Below, in pieces: positions 17,839-26,683 of a stretch of 64,000 nt of DNA. Under the pieces are notes generated by a model. The model saw only the letters and a list, made by a program, of their open reading frames with translations. It ran no database searches and was not told where the DNA came from. Source of the stretch: Phocaeicola barnesiae DSM 18169 = JCM 13652 (GTDB taxonomy: Bacteria > Bacteroidota > Bacteroidia > Bacteroidales > Bacteroidaceae); NCBI RefSeq assembly GCF_000374585.1, contig NZ_KB894644.1:248001-312000 (forward strand). Direction: 5' to 3'. Position 1 is the stretch's first letter; each line of letters begins with the position of its first letter. The position numbers and the translations under genes were made by a program.

Positions 17839-19545
17839 ATGGGAACTACAGAGAAAATGATTATTTATCAAGTATTTACCCGACTGTTCGGAAGCAAAAA
17901 CATCGGTTGCCGTCCGAATGGTACACTGGCCGAGAACGGCTGTGGAAAAATGGACGATTTTACTGAACAAGCCCTCCATAAGATCAAGGAACTGGGAGCG
18001 ACCCACATCTGGTACACCGGTCTGATAGCTCATGCCACACAGACTGACTACTCGGCCTACGGCATTCCGAAAGACCATCCGTCGGTAGTCAAGGGAAAGG
18101 CAGGCTCTCCCTATGCCATCAAAGATTATTATGACATTGACCCGGACCTGGCGGTACACGTAGACAAACGCATGGAAGAGTTCGAGGCTCTGGTGAAACG
18201 TACACATATCTGCGGTATGAAAGTCATCATGGACTTTGTGCCGAACCACGTGGCCCGTCAGTATCATTCCCTTGCCCGTCCGGAAGGTGTGAAGGATTTG
18301 GGAGAGAACGATGACAGCAGTCTGGCTTTCAGTCCGAACAACAATTTTTACTACATACCGGGAGAAAAACTGCAGGGAGAAGTCGACCTGTACGATCCGG
18401 AATCTGGGGTAGCCTACGAGGAATTTCCGGCCAAAGCTACCGGAAACAACCGTTTTGACGCCTGGCCGAACCGGAACGACTGGTACGAGACTGTCAAGCT
18501 GAATTACGGTGTAGACTATATCCACAACACGGGCTGTCACTTCGACCCGATTCCGGACACCTGGCAGAAGATGAAGGACATCCTGCTCTTCTGGGCCGGC
18601 AAAGGCATCGACGGCTTCCGTTGCGATATGGCTGAAATGGTGCCCTGCGAATTCTGGGGATGGGCCATTCCTCAGGTCAAGAAGTCTTATCCGGACATCG
18701 TCTTTATAGCCGAAGTCTATAATCCGAACGAATATCGTAACTATATCCAGAACGGGCATTTCGATTATCTGTACGATAAGGTGGGACTGTACGATACCTT
18801 GCGTGCCATCACTTGTGGCTACGCGTCGGCTACTGCCATCACTTCCTGCTGGCAGAGCGTGAACGACATCCAGAGCCACATGCTCAACTTCCTGGAGAAC
18901 CATGACGAACAGCGTATCGCCTCCGACTTCTTTGCCGGAAATGCGTTCAAGGCATTACCTGCTCTCATCGTATCGGCTTGTATGAACACCAACCCGATGA
19001 TGATTTATTTCGGTCAGGAGTTTGGTGAACCGGGTATGGATTCCGAAGGATTCAGCGGACGAGACGGACGGACCACCATCTTCGATTACTGGACTGTCAA
19101 TACCATCCGCCGCTGGAGCAACCACGGACGGTTCAACGGTCATCAGTTGAATGCCAAGGAAAAGGAACTGCAGAAATTCTATCAGAAACTGCTGAATCTT
19201 TGCAATGCGGAGAAGGCCATCAGCCAGGGTGAATTCTTTGATTTGATGTATGTCAATCAGGGTGGCTGGCAGATGAATGAGCACAAACAATATGCTTTCC
19301 TGCGTAAATACGGTAAAGAAGTGTTGCTGATTGTCGTCAACTTCGATGACATACCGGTACGGGTGGGTGTCAATATTCCGCCTCATGCATTCGAATACCT
19401 GCAGATGCCGGTACTTCCCCAATGTACGGCCAAAGAACTGCTCAGTGGAAAGGATAGCAAAGTTTCATTTACTCCCGACAAGGCTTTTGGAACAGAACTT
19501 CCTGCCAGAAACGGAAAGATCTTCAAGATTTCCCTAGGCAAATAG
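17839..19545 (+). CDS. Cytoplasmic GH13 (alpha-amylase family) glycosidase
   Basis: A 568-residue retaining alpha-glucan enzyme. The four GH13 regions are present: DFVPNHV (region I), GIDGFRCDMAEM with nucleophile Asp 263 (II), VFIAEVYNP with acid/base Glu 292 (III), and ENHDEQR with Asp 356 (IV). A C-terminal beta domain follows from about residue 460. There is no signal peptide, so it acts inside the cell on imported or stored alpha-glucans, unlike the exported SusG type. It stands alone: no susCD, no regulator and no other glycogen gene is adjacent. Substrate (maltodextrin, glycogen, trehalose-like sugars) cannot be told from sequence. Confidence 0.9.
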   Translation: MGTTEKMIIYQVFTRLFGSKNIGCRPNGTLAENGCGKMDDFTEQALHKIKELGATHIWYTGLIAHATQTDYSAYGIPKDHPSVVKGKAGSPYAIKDYYDIDPDLAVHVDKRMEEFEALVKRTHICGMKVIMDFVPNHVARQYHSLARPEGVKDLGENDDSSLAFSPNNNFYYIPGEKLQGEVDLYDPESGVAYEEFPAKATGNNRFDAWPNRNDWYETVKLNYGVDYIHNTGCHFDPIPDTWQKMKDILLFWAGKGIDGFRCDMAEMVPCEFWGWAIPQVKKSYPDIVFIAEVYNPNEYRNYIQNGHFDYLYDKVGLYDTLRAITCGYASATAITSCWQSVNDIQSHMLNFLENHDEQRIASDFFAGNAFKALPALIVSACMNTNPMMIYFGQEFGEPGMDSEGFSGRDGRTTIFDYWTVNTIRRWSNHGRFNGHQLNAKEKELQKFYQKLLNLCNAEKAISQGEFFDLMYVNQGGWQMNEHKQYAFLRKYGKEVLLIVVNFDDIPVRVGVNIPPHAFEYLQMPVLPQCTAKELLSGKDSKVSFTPDKAFGTELPARNGKIFKISLGK

Positions 19546-19612
19546 CGGGTAGGTAACCGAACAAAAACAGCAAGTATAGCCGGTCTGCATGAAGTGTAGA
19601 CCGGGCATTAAA

Positions 19613-19686
19613 AAACGTCCGTTTGTTCTGATTGAAACAAACGGACGTTTGCGTAAAAACATCTGGACGTTTTATGTAAAATGTCC
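19613..19686. repeat. Paired-hairpin repeat, copy A (also likely terminator)
   Basis: AAACGTCCGTTTGTT (19613-19627) pairs perfectly with its reverse complement at 19636-19650. Fourteen bases on, GGACGTTTT (19665-19673) pairs with AAAATGTCC (19678-19686) with one wobble. The same two-hairpin design with the same core occurs at 59077-59150 in the opposite orientation. It lies between the convergent GH13 and fabD genes and can end both transcripts. Confidence 0.75.
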
Positions 19687-19731
19687 GTTCGTTTTCATCT
19701 AGTTTCCGAAGGACATGCTAGTTGACGTGTA

Positions 19732-20619
19732 TCAAGCGATACCGTGAGCGTTGGCTTCCTTGTTGATTTTCTTGATAAGGCCTTGAAGTACAGCGCCCGG
19801 ACCGCATTCAGTGAAGTCATCGGCACCGTCGGCAATCATGTTCTGTACCGTTTGTGTCCAGCGTACGGAAGCAGTCAGCTGAGCTACCAGGTTGGTCTTG
19901 ATTTCAGTCGGGTCTGTATGCGGTTTAGCATCTACGTTCTGATAGATCGGGCATTTCGGAGTATGGAATTCCGTAGCGTTGATGGCGGCTTCCAGTTCTA
20001 CTTTGGCTGGGTTCATCAGCGGAGAGTGGAAGGCACCGCCTACTTTGAGCGGCAAGGCACGTTTGGCACCGGCAGCCTTCATCAGTTCGCAAGCCTTGTT
20101 GATGCCTTCGATACTGCCAGAGATGACAATCTGTCCCGGGCAGTTGTAGTTGGCAGCTACACAGACTTCGCCTTCAGCAGCGACTGACGCACAGATTTCT
20201 TCTACCTTTTCATCCGGCAGTGCAATGATGGCTGCCATGGTAGACGGCTGCATTTCGCAAGCTTTCTGCATGGCCATGGCACGGGCGTATACCAGTTTCA
20301 AACCGTCTTCGAACGACAGTGCGCCTGCAGCTACCAAAGCCGAGAATTCGCCGAGTGAATGACCGGCTGTCATTTCCGGGCGGAAGTCTTCGCCCATGCA
20401 CAGTGCTGAGATGACTGAATGCAGGAATACGGCAGGCTGGGTAACCTTGGTCTGGCGCAGGTCTTCGTCTGTTCCTTCGAACATGATATCTGTAATACGG
20501 TAACCTAAGATGTCATTGGCTTTTTCGAATAATTCTTTGGCAAGCGGTGAGCTTTCGTACAGGTCTTTGCCCATACCTACAAACTGGGCACCTTGTCCTG
20601 GAAATACAAATGCTTTCAT
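19732..20619 (-). CDS. fabD: Malonyl-CoA:ACP transacylase
   Basis: A 295-residue enzyme that moves malonyl from CoA to acyl carrier protein for fatty-acid synthesis in the cytoplasm. FVFPGQGAQFVGMG opens the protein, the nucleophile Ser 88 sits in GHSLGEF, and the catalytic His 198 in GGAFHSPL. Length is standard. It has its own -7 element at 20657-20664. It is not next to other fab genes; the neighbouring thiD is on the same strand, 62 bases upstream, with a separate promoter. Confidence 0.95.
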   Translation of the reverse strand: MKAFVFPGQGAQFVGMGKDLYESSPLAKELFEKANDILGYRITDIMFEGTDEDLRQTKVTQPAVFLHSVISALCMGEDFRPEMTAGHSLGEFSALVAAGALSFEDGLKLVYARAMAMQKACEMQPSTMAAIIALPDEKVEEICASVAAEGEVCVAANYNCPGQIVISGSIEGINKACELMKAAGAKRALPLKVGGAFHSPLMNPAKVELEAAINATEFHTPKCPIYQNVDAKPHTDPTEIKTNLVAQLTASVRWTQTVQNMIADGADDFTECGPGAVLQGLIKKINKEANAHGIA

Positions 20620-20656
20620 AAATGTCTGTTTTGATTGTTTGATTAATATCTGCGTG

Positions 20657-20664
20657 CAAAGGTA
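20657..20664 (-). promoter_or_regulatory. -7 element of fabD
   Basis: TACCTTTG on the minus strand, 37 bases before the fabD ATG. Confidence 0.6.
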
Positions 20665-20681
20665 ATTAATCTTTTGACATA

Positions 20682-21515
20682 TTACTCATTTTCCGTGAAA
20701 ATGTGCATTGCCTGCGGGCTATGAAAATGATTTAGCGGTCCATGCCCTTCGCCGATATGTACATCTTTACCAGTCAGGATACCTTGCCAGACGTATTGTT
20801 TGGCTTTCTCTACGGCGGTTACCAGCGGGTTGCCCAATGCCAGATAGGTCGCAATAGCCGATGAGAGTGTACATCCGGTACCGTGGGTATTGGAGCTGTT
20901 CACCTTATCCGCAGCGAACAGGTGAGGCTCGGATTCGTTCCTCACTTGCAGCAGGTCGTACATACGGCCACCTTCCAGATGTCCTCCCTTTACCAATGCT
21001 GCCTGACTGCCCAGTTTTAGCAGTTCCTGAGCGGCGGCCTGCATGGACTGCCGGTCGTTGACGGTGATTCCGGTGAGTACTTGGGCTTCACTTAAATTAG
21101 GCGTGATGAGCGTAGCCAGTGGCATCAGCCGGGTGGTCAATGCCGTAATGGCATCGTCTTTAATCAGCTTGCATCCGCTGGTTGAAACCATAACAGGGTC
21201 GAATACGACAAAGCGCGGGCGGAATTTCTGTATCGCATCGGCAATGACCTCTACAATTTTCACGTCGTTGATCATACCGATTTTGACTGCTTGCGGGCGG
21301 ATGTCTGTCATTACTGCTTCTATCTGTCCTTTTACGTACTCGGGGGGGACGGGGTGGATGCCTGTGACACCGAGGGTGTTTTGTACAGTGATGGCTGTAA
21401 TGGCACTGGCTGCGTATGCTCCCAACGCAGAGATTGTTTTGATGTCGGCCTGGATACCGGCTCCACCGCTACAGTCGGAACCGGCAATCGTTAATATACT
21501 TGGATAAATTTTCAT
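20682..21515 (-). CDS. thiD: Hydroxymethylpyrimidine/phosphomethylpyrimidine kinase
   Basis: A 277-residue ribokinase-fold enzyme phosphorylating HMP and HMP-P in thiamine synthesis. The start is placed at the ATG at 21515 (MKIYPSILTIAGSDCSGGAG); the frame runs 22 codons further but crosses the -7 element at 21540-21547. Typical features are AGSDCSGGAGIQADIKT, VFDPVMVSTSG and the C-terminal anion hole and catalytic Asp in NTHGTGCTLSSAIATYLALG. It stands apart from other thi genes. No thiamine-pyrophosphate riboswitch fits in the short leader (about 18 bases). Confidence 0.94.
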   Translation of the reverse strand: MKIYPSILTIAGSDCSGGAGIQADIKTISALGAYAASAITAITVQNTLGVTGIHPVPPEYVKGQIEAVMTDIRPQAVKIGMINDVKIVEVIADAIQKFRPRFVVFDPVMVSTSGCKLIKDDAITALTTRLMPLATLITPNLSEAQVLTGITVNDRQSMQAAAQELLKLGSQAALVKGGHLEGGRMYDLLQVRNESEPHLFAADKVNSSNTHGTGCTLSSAIATYLALGNPLVTAVEKAKQYVWQGILTGKDVHIGEGHGPLNHFHSPQAMHIFTENE

Positions 21516-21539
21516 GATTTCTGTTCGGATAATATGTGG

Positions 21540-21547
21540 CAAAGATA
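21540..21547 (-). promoter_or_regulatory. -7 element of thiD
   Basis: TATCTTTG on the minus strand, 24 bases before the ATG at 21515; this decides the start. Confidence 0.65.
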
Positions 21548-21650
21548 CAATTTTTTTTCGTTTATGCATGTCTGTGCTCAAGAAACGGAACTCTGGTTCC
21601 TGGTGATTTGAATAAATATCGTATGTTGTACAATAAGCTGTTTTTGATTA

Positions 21651-21688
21651 TCGTATAAAATACGAAAACTATTTTATTGTAAAATAGT
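21651..21688. promoter_or_regulatory. Two palindromes, likely operators of the xylose regulator
   Basis: TCGTAT-AAA-ATACGA (21651-21665) and ACTATTTTA-TTG-TAAAATAGT (21668-21688) are perfect inverted repeats with 3-base centres, 2 bases apart. Further TCGTAT copies lie at 21619 and 21727. They sit 57-95 bases upstream of the -7 element of the Nudix-regulator/xylB/xylA transcript. A regulator of the adjacent gene's class usually binds a palindrome of about this length. Confidence 0.55.
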
Positions 21689-21744
21689 GTTTTATAACAT
21701 GTAATTTTATCTATTTCTATGGTATATCGTATTGAAAAACAATC

Positions 21745-21752
21745 TATATTTG
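21745..21752 (+). promoter_or_regulatory. -7 element of the xylose operon
   Basis: TATATTTG, exact TAnnTTTG, 28 bases before the ATG at 21780. Confidence 0.6.
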
Positions 21753-21779
21753 CAATATCAGAAATAAAATAACGAAAGA

Positions 21780-22517
21780 ATGGCTACTGACGACAAGAAT
21801 GCAGTGATTGATGTGCACGTATCTGTGGATTGTGTACTGATTGGCTTTGACGGTGAACAATTCCGGGTGCTGCTGGTTAGCCAGGTTGGTCGGCAGCCTG
21901 ATGAAAACCTGAATATGTTGAAGTTACCGGGAAGTCTGATTTATGCAGATGAAGACCTGGATGAGGCTGCCAAACGAGTGTTGATGGAACTGACAGGCTT
22001 GAAGAATATCAAGATGGGACAGTTTAAGGCATACGGCTCGATAAACCGTACTTCTGATCCGAAGGATGTATTGTGGTTGGAGCGTTTCCATCGGATTACG
22101 GAGAATCGGGTGGGGCGGATTGTTACCATCGCTTATCTTTCGCTGCTGAAGATTGACCAGCATAGCCGGAACCTGACAACTACATACGATGCGTGCTGGA
22201 AACCGGTTTCGGAGGTGAAAACTTTGGCTTTCGACCACCTGCAGATACTGAAGGACGCATTGGCGTATGTCCGTCATTATGTAGAAAATACTCCTTCGGT
22301 CATGTTCGATCTGTTGCCCCGTAAATTTACGGCTGCCCAGTTGCGTATCTTGTATCAGCTGGTTTATGACAAAGCATTCGATGTGCGTAACTTCCACAAA
22401 CGGATTGCTTTAATGCCATACGTGGTGCCTTTGGATGAAAAAGAAACCGGGGTAAGGCACCGTGCGGCGCGTTATTATAAGTTTGACAGATCCATTTATA
22501 ATAAATTGAAAAAATAA
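21780..22517 (+). CDS. Nudix-type (NrtR/AraR-like) transcriptional regulator of xylose genes
   Basis: A 245-residue protein with an N-terminal Nudix fold (about 10-150) and a C-terminal winged helix (about 160-235; LLPRKFTAAQLRILYQLVYD). The Nudix box (51-74, GSLIYADEDLDEAAKRVLM then ELTGL) keeps Arg 66, Glu 70 and Gly 73 but has Val 67 and Leu 71 where catalytic glutamates belong, so it is probably a sugar sensor and not a hydrolase. In B. thetaiotaomicron a member of this family, AraR, responds to arabinose. Here the next two genes are xylB and xylA, so D-xylose is the likely signal. Palindromes upstream (21651-21688) are candidate operators, suggesting autoregulation. Confidence 0.85.
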   Translation: MATDDKNAVIDVHVSVDCVLIGFDGEQFRVLLVSQVGRQPDENLNMLKLPGSLIYADEDLDEAAKRVLMELTGLKNIKMGQFKAYGSINRTSDPKDVLWLERFHRITENRVGRIVTIAYLSLLKIDQHSRNLTTTYDACWKPVSEVKTLAFDHLQILKDALAYVRHYVENTPSVMFDLLPRKFTAAQLRILYQLVYDKAFDVRNFHKRIALMPYVVPLDEKETGVRHRAARYYKFDRSIYNKLKK

Positions 22518-22533
22518 TAAAAAAAGAGTGTGT

Positions 22534-24009
22534 ATGTATTTGCTTGGATACGATATCGGTAGTTCTTCGGTGAAGGCCAGTCTGGTAAATGCTGAAACCG
22601 GTAAATGTGTAGCTTCTGCTTTTTATCCGAAGACGGAAGCGGAGATTATTGCCGTTCATCCGGGATGGGCGGAACAGCATCCGGAAATGTGGTGGGATAA
22701 TCTGAAACGGACTACAGAGGCGGTAATGGCGGAGAGTGGAGTAAAGAAGGATGAGATATCCGCTATCGGTATATCCTATCAAATGCATGGACTTGTCTGT
22801 GTGGATAAAAATCAGCGGGTTTTGCGTCCGGCCATTATCTGGTGTGACTCCCGTGCAGTTCCATACGGTGAAAAGGCTTTCCAGGCATTGGGCGATGAGC
22901 TCTGTCTGTCTCATTTGTTGAATTCTCCGGGGAATTTTACCGCTTCGAAACTGGCATGGGTGAAAGACAATGAACCGGAAGTATACGCACAGATCGATAA
23001 GATTATGTTACCGGGCGACTACATCGCCATGAAGCTGACCGGTGAAATCTGTACTACGGTTTCTGGTTTGTCTGAAGGCATGTTCTGGGATTTCCAACAT
23101 AACGAGGTAGCCCGGTTCCTGATGAATTATTATGGTTTTGACGCTTCGTTGATTCCTCCTGTTCGCCCGACATTCTCGGAACAGGGGCGTGTTACGGCTG
23201 TGGCGGCTGCCGAATTGGGCCTGAAGGAAGGAATTCCGGTAACTTATCGTGCCGGTGACCAACCGAACAATGCGCTTTCGCTGAATGTATTCAATCCGGG
23301 GGAAATTGCTTCTACTGCCGGTACATCGGGGGTAGTATACGGAGTGAACGGTGCTGTCAACTATGATCCGAAATCACGGGTCAATACCTTTGCGCATGTC
23401 AACCATACGGTAGAGCAGACCCGTCTGGGTGTCTTGCTTTGCATTAACGGAACCGGTATTCTGAATTCCTGGATAAAGCGTACGGTGGTTCCGGAAGGGA
23501 TTTCTTACGCTGCCATGAATGATTTGGCGGCCCAGGCGCCTATCGGTTCGGCTGGTATCAGTATCTTGCCTTTCGGTAACGGTGCAGAGCGAATGCTGCA
23601 GAACCGGGAGACGGGTTGTTCCATTCATGGTATTAATTTCAATATCCATACGCGTAACCACATCATCCGGGCGGCTCAAGAAGGTATTGTCTTTTCGTTT
23701 CGGTATGGTATCGATATCATGAAAGGGATGGGAATGGATGTGTGCAAGATTCATGCCGGTCATGCCAACATGTTCCTGAGCCCTGTTTTCCGTGACACAC
23801 TGGCCGGTGTGACCGGAGCGATTATTGAGCTGTACGATACAGATGGTTCTGTAGGGGCAGCCAAGGGTGCAGGTATGGGGGCCGGTATATACCGGGATAA
23901 TCATGAAGCGTTCGCTACTTTGGAAAAGTTGGCTGTCATTGAGCCGAAAGAGGCCGACAGGGCAGCTTACGAAGAGGCTTATCAGCGCTGGTTGTCCTGC
24001 ATGAAGTAA
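22534..24009 (+). CDS. xylB: Xylulokinase
   Basis: A 491-residue FGGY-family kinase converting D-xylulose to xylulose 5-phosphate with ATP. It begins MYLLGYDIGSSSVKASLV (ATG at 22534; the GTG at 22528 is less likely), has substrate-side motif SYQMHGLV, the nucleotide-site text AGTSGVVYGV, and the FGGY-C region IHAGHANMFLSPVFRD. It lies 16 bases after the Nudix regulator gene and 54 bases before xylA, forming one operon for xylose catabolism. Confidence 0.93.
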   Translation: MYLLGYDIGSSSVKASLVNAETGKCVASAFYPKTEAEIIAVHPGWAEQHPEMWWDNLKRTTEAVMAESGVKKDEISAIGISYQMHGLVCVDKNQRVLRPAIIWCDSRAVPYGEKAFQALGDELCLSHLLNSPGNFTASKLAWVKDNEPEVYAQIDKIMLPGDYIAMKLTGEICTTVSGLSEGMFWDFQHNEVARFLMNYYGFDASLIPPVRPTFSEQGRVTAVAAAELGLKEGIPVTYRAGDQPNNALSLNVFNPGEIASTAGTSGVVYGVNGAVNYDPKSRVNTFAHVNHTVEQTRLGVLLCINGTGILNSWIKRTVVPEGISYAAMNDLAAQAPIGSAGISILPFGNGAERMLQNRETGCSIHGINFNIHTRNHIIRAAQEGIVFSFRYGIDIMKGMGMDVCKIHAGHANMFLSPVFRDTLAGVTGAIIELYDTDGSVGAAKGAGMGAGIYRDNHEAFATLEKLAVIEPKEADRAAYEEAYQRWLSCMK

Positions 24010-24063
24010 GAAGAGAAGAATGAATCAACTATAAATCAACAAATAAAATAAAAAAATAAAGCT

Positions 24064-25380
24064 ATGGCAACAAAAGAGTATTTTCCTGGAATCGGTAAAA
24101 TCAAATTCGAAGGTGTAGAAAGCAAGAACCCGATGGCTTTCCGTTACTATGACGCAGAAAAGGTAGTAATGGGAAAGAAAATGAAGGATTGGTTGAAATT
24201 CGCAATGGCTTGGTGGCATACATTGTGTGCCGAAGGTAGTGACCAGTTCGGTGGCGGTACCAAGAAATTTCCTTGGAAAGGAAATCCGGATAAGGTTCAG
24301 GCTGCAAAAGACAAGATGGACGCAGGTTTCGAATTTATGCAGAAAATGGGTATCGAATACTATTGTTTCCATGATGTGGATTTGTGTGATGAAGCTGATA
24401 CCATCGAAGAATATGAAGCAAATCTGAAAGAAATTGTGGCTTATGCCAAACAGAAACAGGCTGAAACAGGTATCAAACTGCTGTGGGGAACAGCCAATGT
24501 GTTCGGCCATGCACGTTATATGAACGGTGCCGCTACAAATCCGGATTTTGATGTAGTAGCCCGTGCTGCCGTTCAGATTAAGAACGCTATCGATGCGACT
24601 ATTGAACTGGGTGGTACCAACTACGTATTCTGGGGCGGCCGTGAAGGTTACATGTCACTGCTGAATACAGACCAGAAACGTGAAAAGGAACATCTGGCAC
24701 AGATGCTGACCATCGCCCGTGACTATGCACGTGCCAAGGGATTTACTGGTACGTTCCTGATTGAACCGAAACCGATGGAACCGACCAAGCATCAGTATGA
24801 TGTGGATACAGAAACTGTCATCGGTTTCTTGAAGGCTCACAACCTGGATAAGGATTTCAAGGTAAACATCGAAGTGAACCATGCTACGTTGGCCGGACAT
24901 ACATTCGAACATGAACTGTGTGTCGCTGTAGATAACGGTATGTTGGGTTCTATCGATGCCAACCGTGGCGACTATCAGAACGGTTGGGATACAGACCAGT
25001 TCCCGATTGACAACTTCGAACTGATTCAGGCTATGATGCAGATTATCCGTAACGGTGGTCTGGGTAACGGTGGTACTAACTTTGATGCAAAGACCCGTCG
25101 TAATTCTACAGACCTGGAAGATATCTTCATCGCTCACATTGCCGGTATGGATGCTATGGCCCGTGCATTGCTGAATGCAGCGAAGCTGTTGGAAGAATCT
25201 CCGTACAAGAAGATGCTGGCCAACCGTTACGCTTCCTTCGATTCTGGCAAAGGCAAGGAATTCGAAGAAGGCAAGTTGACCCTGGAAGATGTGGTAGCGT
25301 ATGCCAAAGTAACCGGCGAACCGAAACAGACCAGCGGTAAGCAGGAATTATATGAAGCTATTGTTAACATGTATTGCTGA
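24064..25380 (+). CDS. xylA: Xylose isomerase
   Basis: A 438-residue class II xylose isomerase interconverting D-xylose and D-xylulose with two divalent metals. Visible family motifs include [12 protein letters not shown] (active-site His and Asp), [15 protein letters not shown] (metal-binding Glu), and [17 protein letters not shown] (metal ligands). The length is right for the long N-terminal class. A strong terminator at 25402-25439 ends the operon. The usual xylose permease gene, often next in Bacteroides, is not present here. Confidence 0.96.
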   Translation: MATKEYFPGIGKIKFEGVESKNPMAFRYYDAEKVVMGKKMKDWLKFAMAWWHTLCAEGSDQFGGGTKKFPWKGNPDKVQAAKDKMDAGFEFMQKMGIEYYCFHDVDLCDEADTIEEYEANLKEIVAYAKQKQAETGIKLLWGTANVFGHARYMNGAATNPDFDVVARAAVQIKNAIDATIELGGTNYVFWGGREGYMSLLNTDQKREKEHLAQMLTIARDYARAKGFTGTFLIEPKPMEPTKHQYDVDTETVIGFLKAHNLDKDFKVNIEVNHATLAGHTFEHELCVAVDNGMLGSIDANRGDYQNGWDTDQFPIDNFELIQAMMQIIRNGGLGNGGTNFDAKTRRNSTDLEDIFIAHIAGMDAMARALLNAAKLLEESPYKKMLANRYASFDSGKGKEFEEGKLTLEDVVAYAKVTGEPKQTSGKQELYEAIVNMYC

Positions 25381-25401
25381 TAAACGTTTTCGACGAATGA
25401 G

Positions 25402-25439
25402 AAGGTCTCTGCTAAAATTTTAGGCAGAGACCTTTTTTT
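25402..25439 (+). terminator. Terminator of the xylose operon
   Basis: AGGTCTCTGC (25403-25412) pairs with GCAGAGACCT (25424-25433), followed by seven T's. Confidence 0.9.
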
Positions 25440-25454
25440 ATTCCAATAATTATT

Positions 25455-25462
25455 TATCTTTG
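25455..25462 (+). promoter_or_regulatory. -7 element of manC
   Basis: TATCTTTG, exact consensus, 25 bases before the ATG at 25488. Confidence 0.65.
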
Positions 25463-25487
25463 CATACGGACTTGAAATTAGAAGACT

Positions 25488-26558
25488 ATGAATCCCTTAA
25501 ATAATCATTTGGTCATTATGGCCGGTGGCATCGGAAGCCGATTCTGGCCCATGAGCACGACTGATCTGCCTAAACAGTTTATCGATGTATTAGGATGTGG
25601 ACGTACGCTGATTCAGATGACAGTAGACCGTTTCAAAGATATTTGTCCTGCTGAGAATACGTGGATTTTGACTCAGATAAAATATAAGGATGTGGTCAAG
25701 GAGCAGTTGCCCGACATTCCGGATGACCATATCCTGTTGGAGCCGTGCCGGCGGAGTACTGCTCCCTGTATAGCGTATGCCAGCTGGAAAATCAAGGCAA
25801 AGAATCCGAAAGCGAATCTGGTTGTGACTCCCAGTGACCACCTTGTGATGGATACAAGGGAGTTTGCCCGCGTTATCCGTTCAGCCATGAGCTTTACAGC
25901 AGACTCGGATGCTATCGTGACGCTGGGTATGAAGGCTACTTATCCGGAAACGGGTTACGGATATATTGATATCGACCTGTCGATGGCTTGTCCTTCCAAC
26001 AAGGAAATCTATCGGGTAGACGGGTTCAAGGAGAAGCCGAACCTGGAAACAGCCGAACGCTACCTGCGTAGGAATAATTTCTTCTGGAATTCCGGTATTT
26101 TTGTGTGGAACGTAAATACCATTGTCAATGCCATCCGTGTATACCAGCCGCCGATGGCCCGTATTTTCGAACGCTTGCTTCCCATCTATTATACGGATAA
26201 GGAGCAGGAGATGATCAATGAACTGTTCCCTACCTGTGAAAATATTTCGATTGATTATGCATTGATGGAAAAAGCGGATGAAATCTATGCGTTTCCGGCA
26301 AGTTTCGGCTGGAGTGACTTGGGCACATGGAGTTCCTTGTACCGGAATATGAAACGGGATGCACACAGTAACGTAAATATCGGTCCGGATATCAAGACGT
26401 ATGAAACCCGGAACTGCATCATCCATACAACCCAGGAGAAACGGGTGGTCGTACAAGGCTTGGACGGATACATCGTAGCCGAACATGATGATATGCTGCT
26501 GGTATGCCGTCTGACTGAAGAGCAGCGCATCAAGGATTTCGTAGGGGATGCGGACTGA
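25488..26558 (+). CDS. manC: Mannose-1-phosphate guanylyltransferase
   Basis: A 356-residue nucleotidyltransferase making GDP-mannose from GTP and mannose 1-phosphate, feeding capsule, LPS and protein O-glycans. The GTP-binding signature is MAGGIGSRFWPMS followed by LPKQF; RFxEKPxxxTA-type text appears as GFKEKPNLETAERYL, and NSGIFVW marks the sugar site. It is the short form without the C-terminal isomerase domain of bifunctional ManC/AlgA. Own promoter at 25455 and shared terminator at 26603-26652; no capsule genes are beside it. Confidence 0.93.
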   Translation: MNPLNNHLVIMAGGIGSRFWPMSTTDLPKQFIDVLGCGRTLIQMTVDRFKDICPAENTWILTQIKYKDVVKEQLPDIPDDHILLEPCRRSTAPCIAYASWKIKAKNPKANLVVTPSDHLVMDTREFARVIRSAMSFTADSDAIVTLGMKATYPETGYGYIDIDLSMACPSNKEIYRVDGFKEKPNLETAERYLRRNNFFWNSGIFVWNVNTIVNAIRVYQPPMARIFERLLPIYYTDKEQEMINELFPTCENISIDYALMEKADEIYAFPASFGWSDLGTWSSLYRNMKRDAHSNVNIGPDIKTYETRNCIIHTTQEKRVVVQGLDGYIVAEHDDMLLVCRLTEEQRIKDFVGDAD

Positions 26559-26602
26559 GCCACCTTTTTTAAATGACGGGAGTTCTTGTCAATAGAATAT
26601 TT

Positions 26603-26652
26603 AAAAAGCCGGACCTTCGGAGAATATACGTTCCCGGGTCCGGCTTTTTTTA
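26603..26652. terminator. Bidirectional terminator, manC / tpx
   Basis: AAAAGCCGGACC (26604-26615) pairs with GGTCCGGCTTTT (26637-26648), with T-tracts on both strands, between convergent genes. Confidence 0.88.
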
Positions 26653-26683
26653 TGTGGTTTTGTATAGGGTTGTCTAGTTTTTG

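Noticed and set aside
17770..18903. Minus-strand frame of 377 codons opposite the GH13 gene
   Set aside because: The GH13 gene has all four catalytic regions; the antisense frame has no recognisable domain and runs across the GH13 promoter.
19613..19686. CRISPR-like array from the repeated CGTCCGTT motifs
   Set aside because: The repeats are few, palindromic, unevenly spaced and without regular spacers; no cas genes are present.
20657..21515. TPP riboswitch for thiD
   Set aside because: The -7 element is only 24 bases before the start, leaving no room for a riboswitch in the leader.
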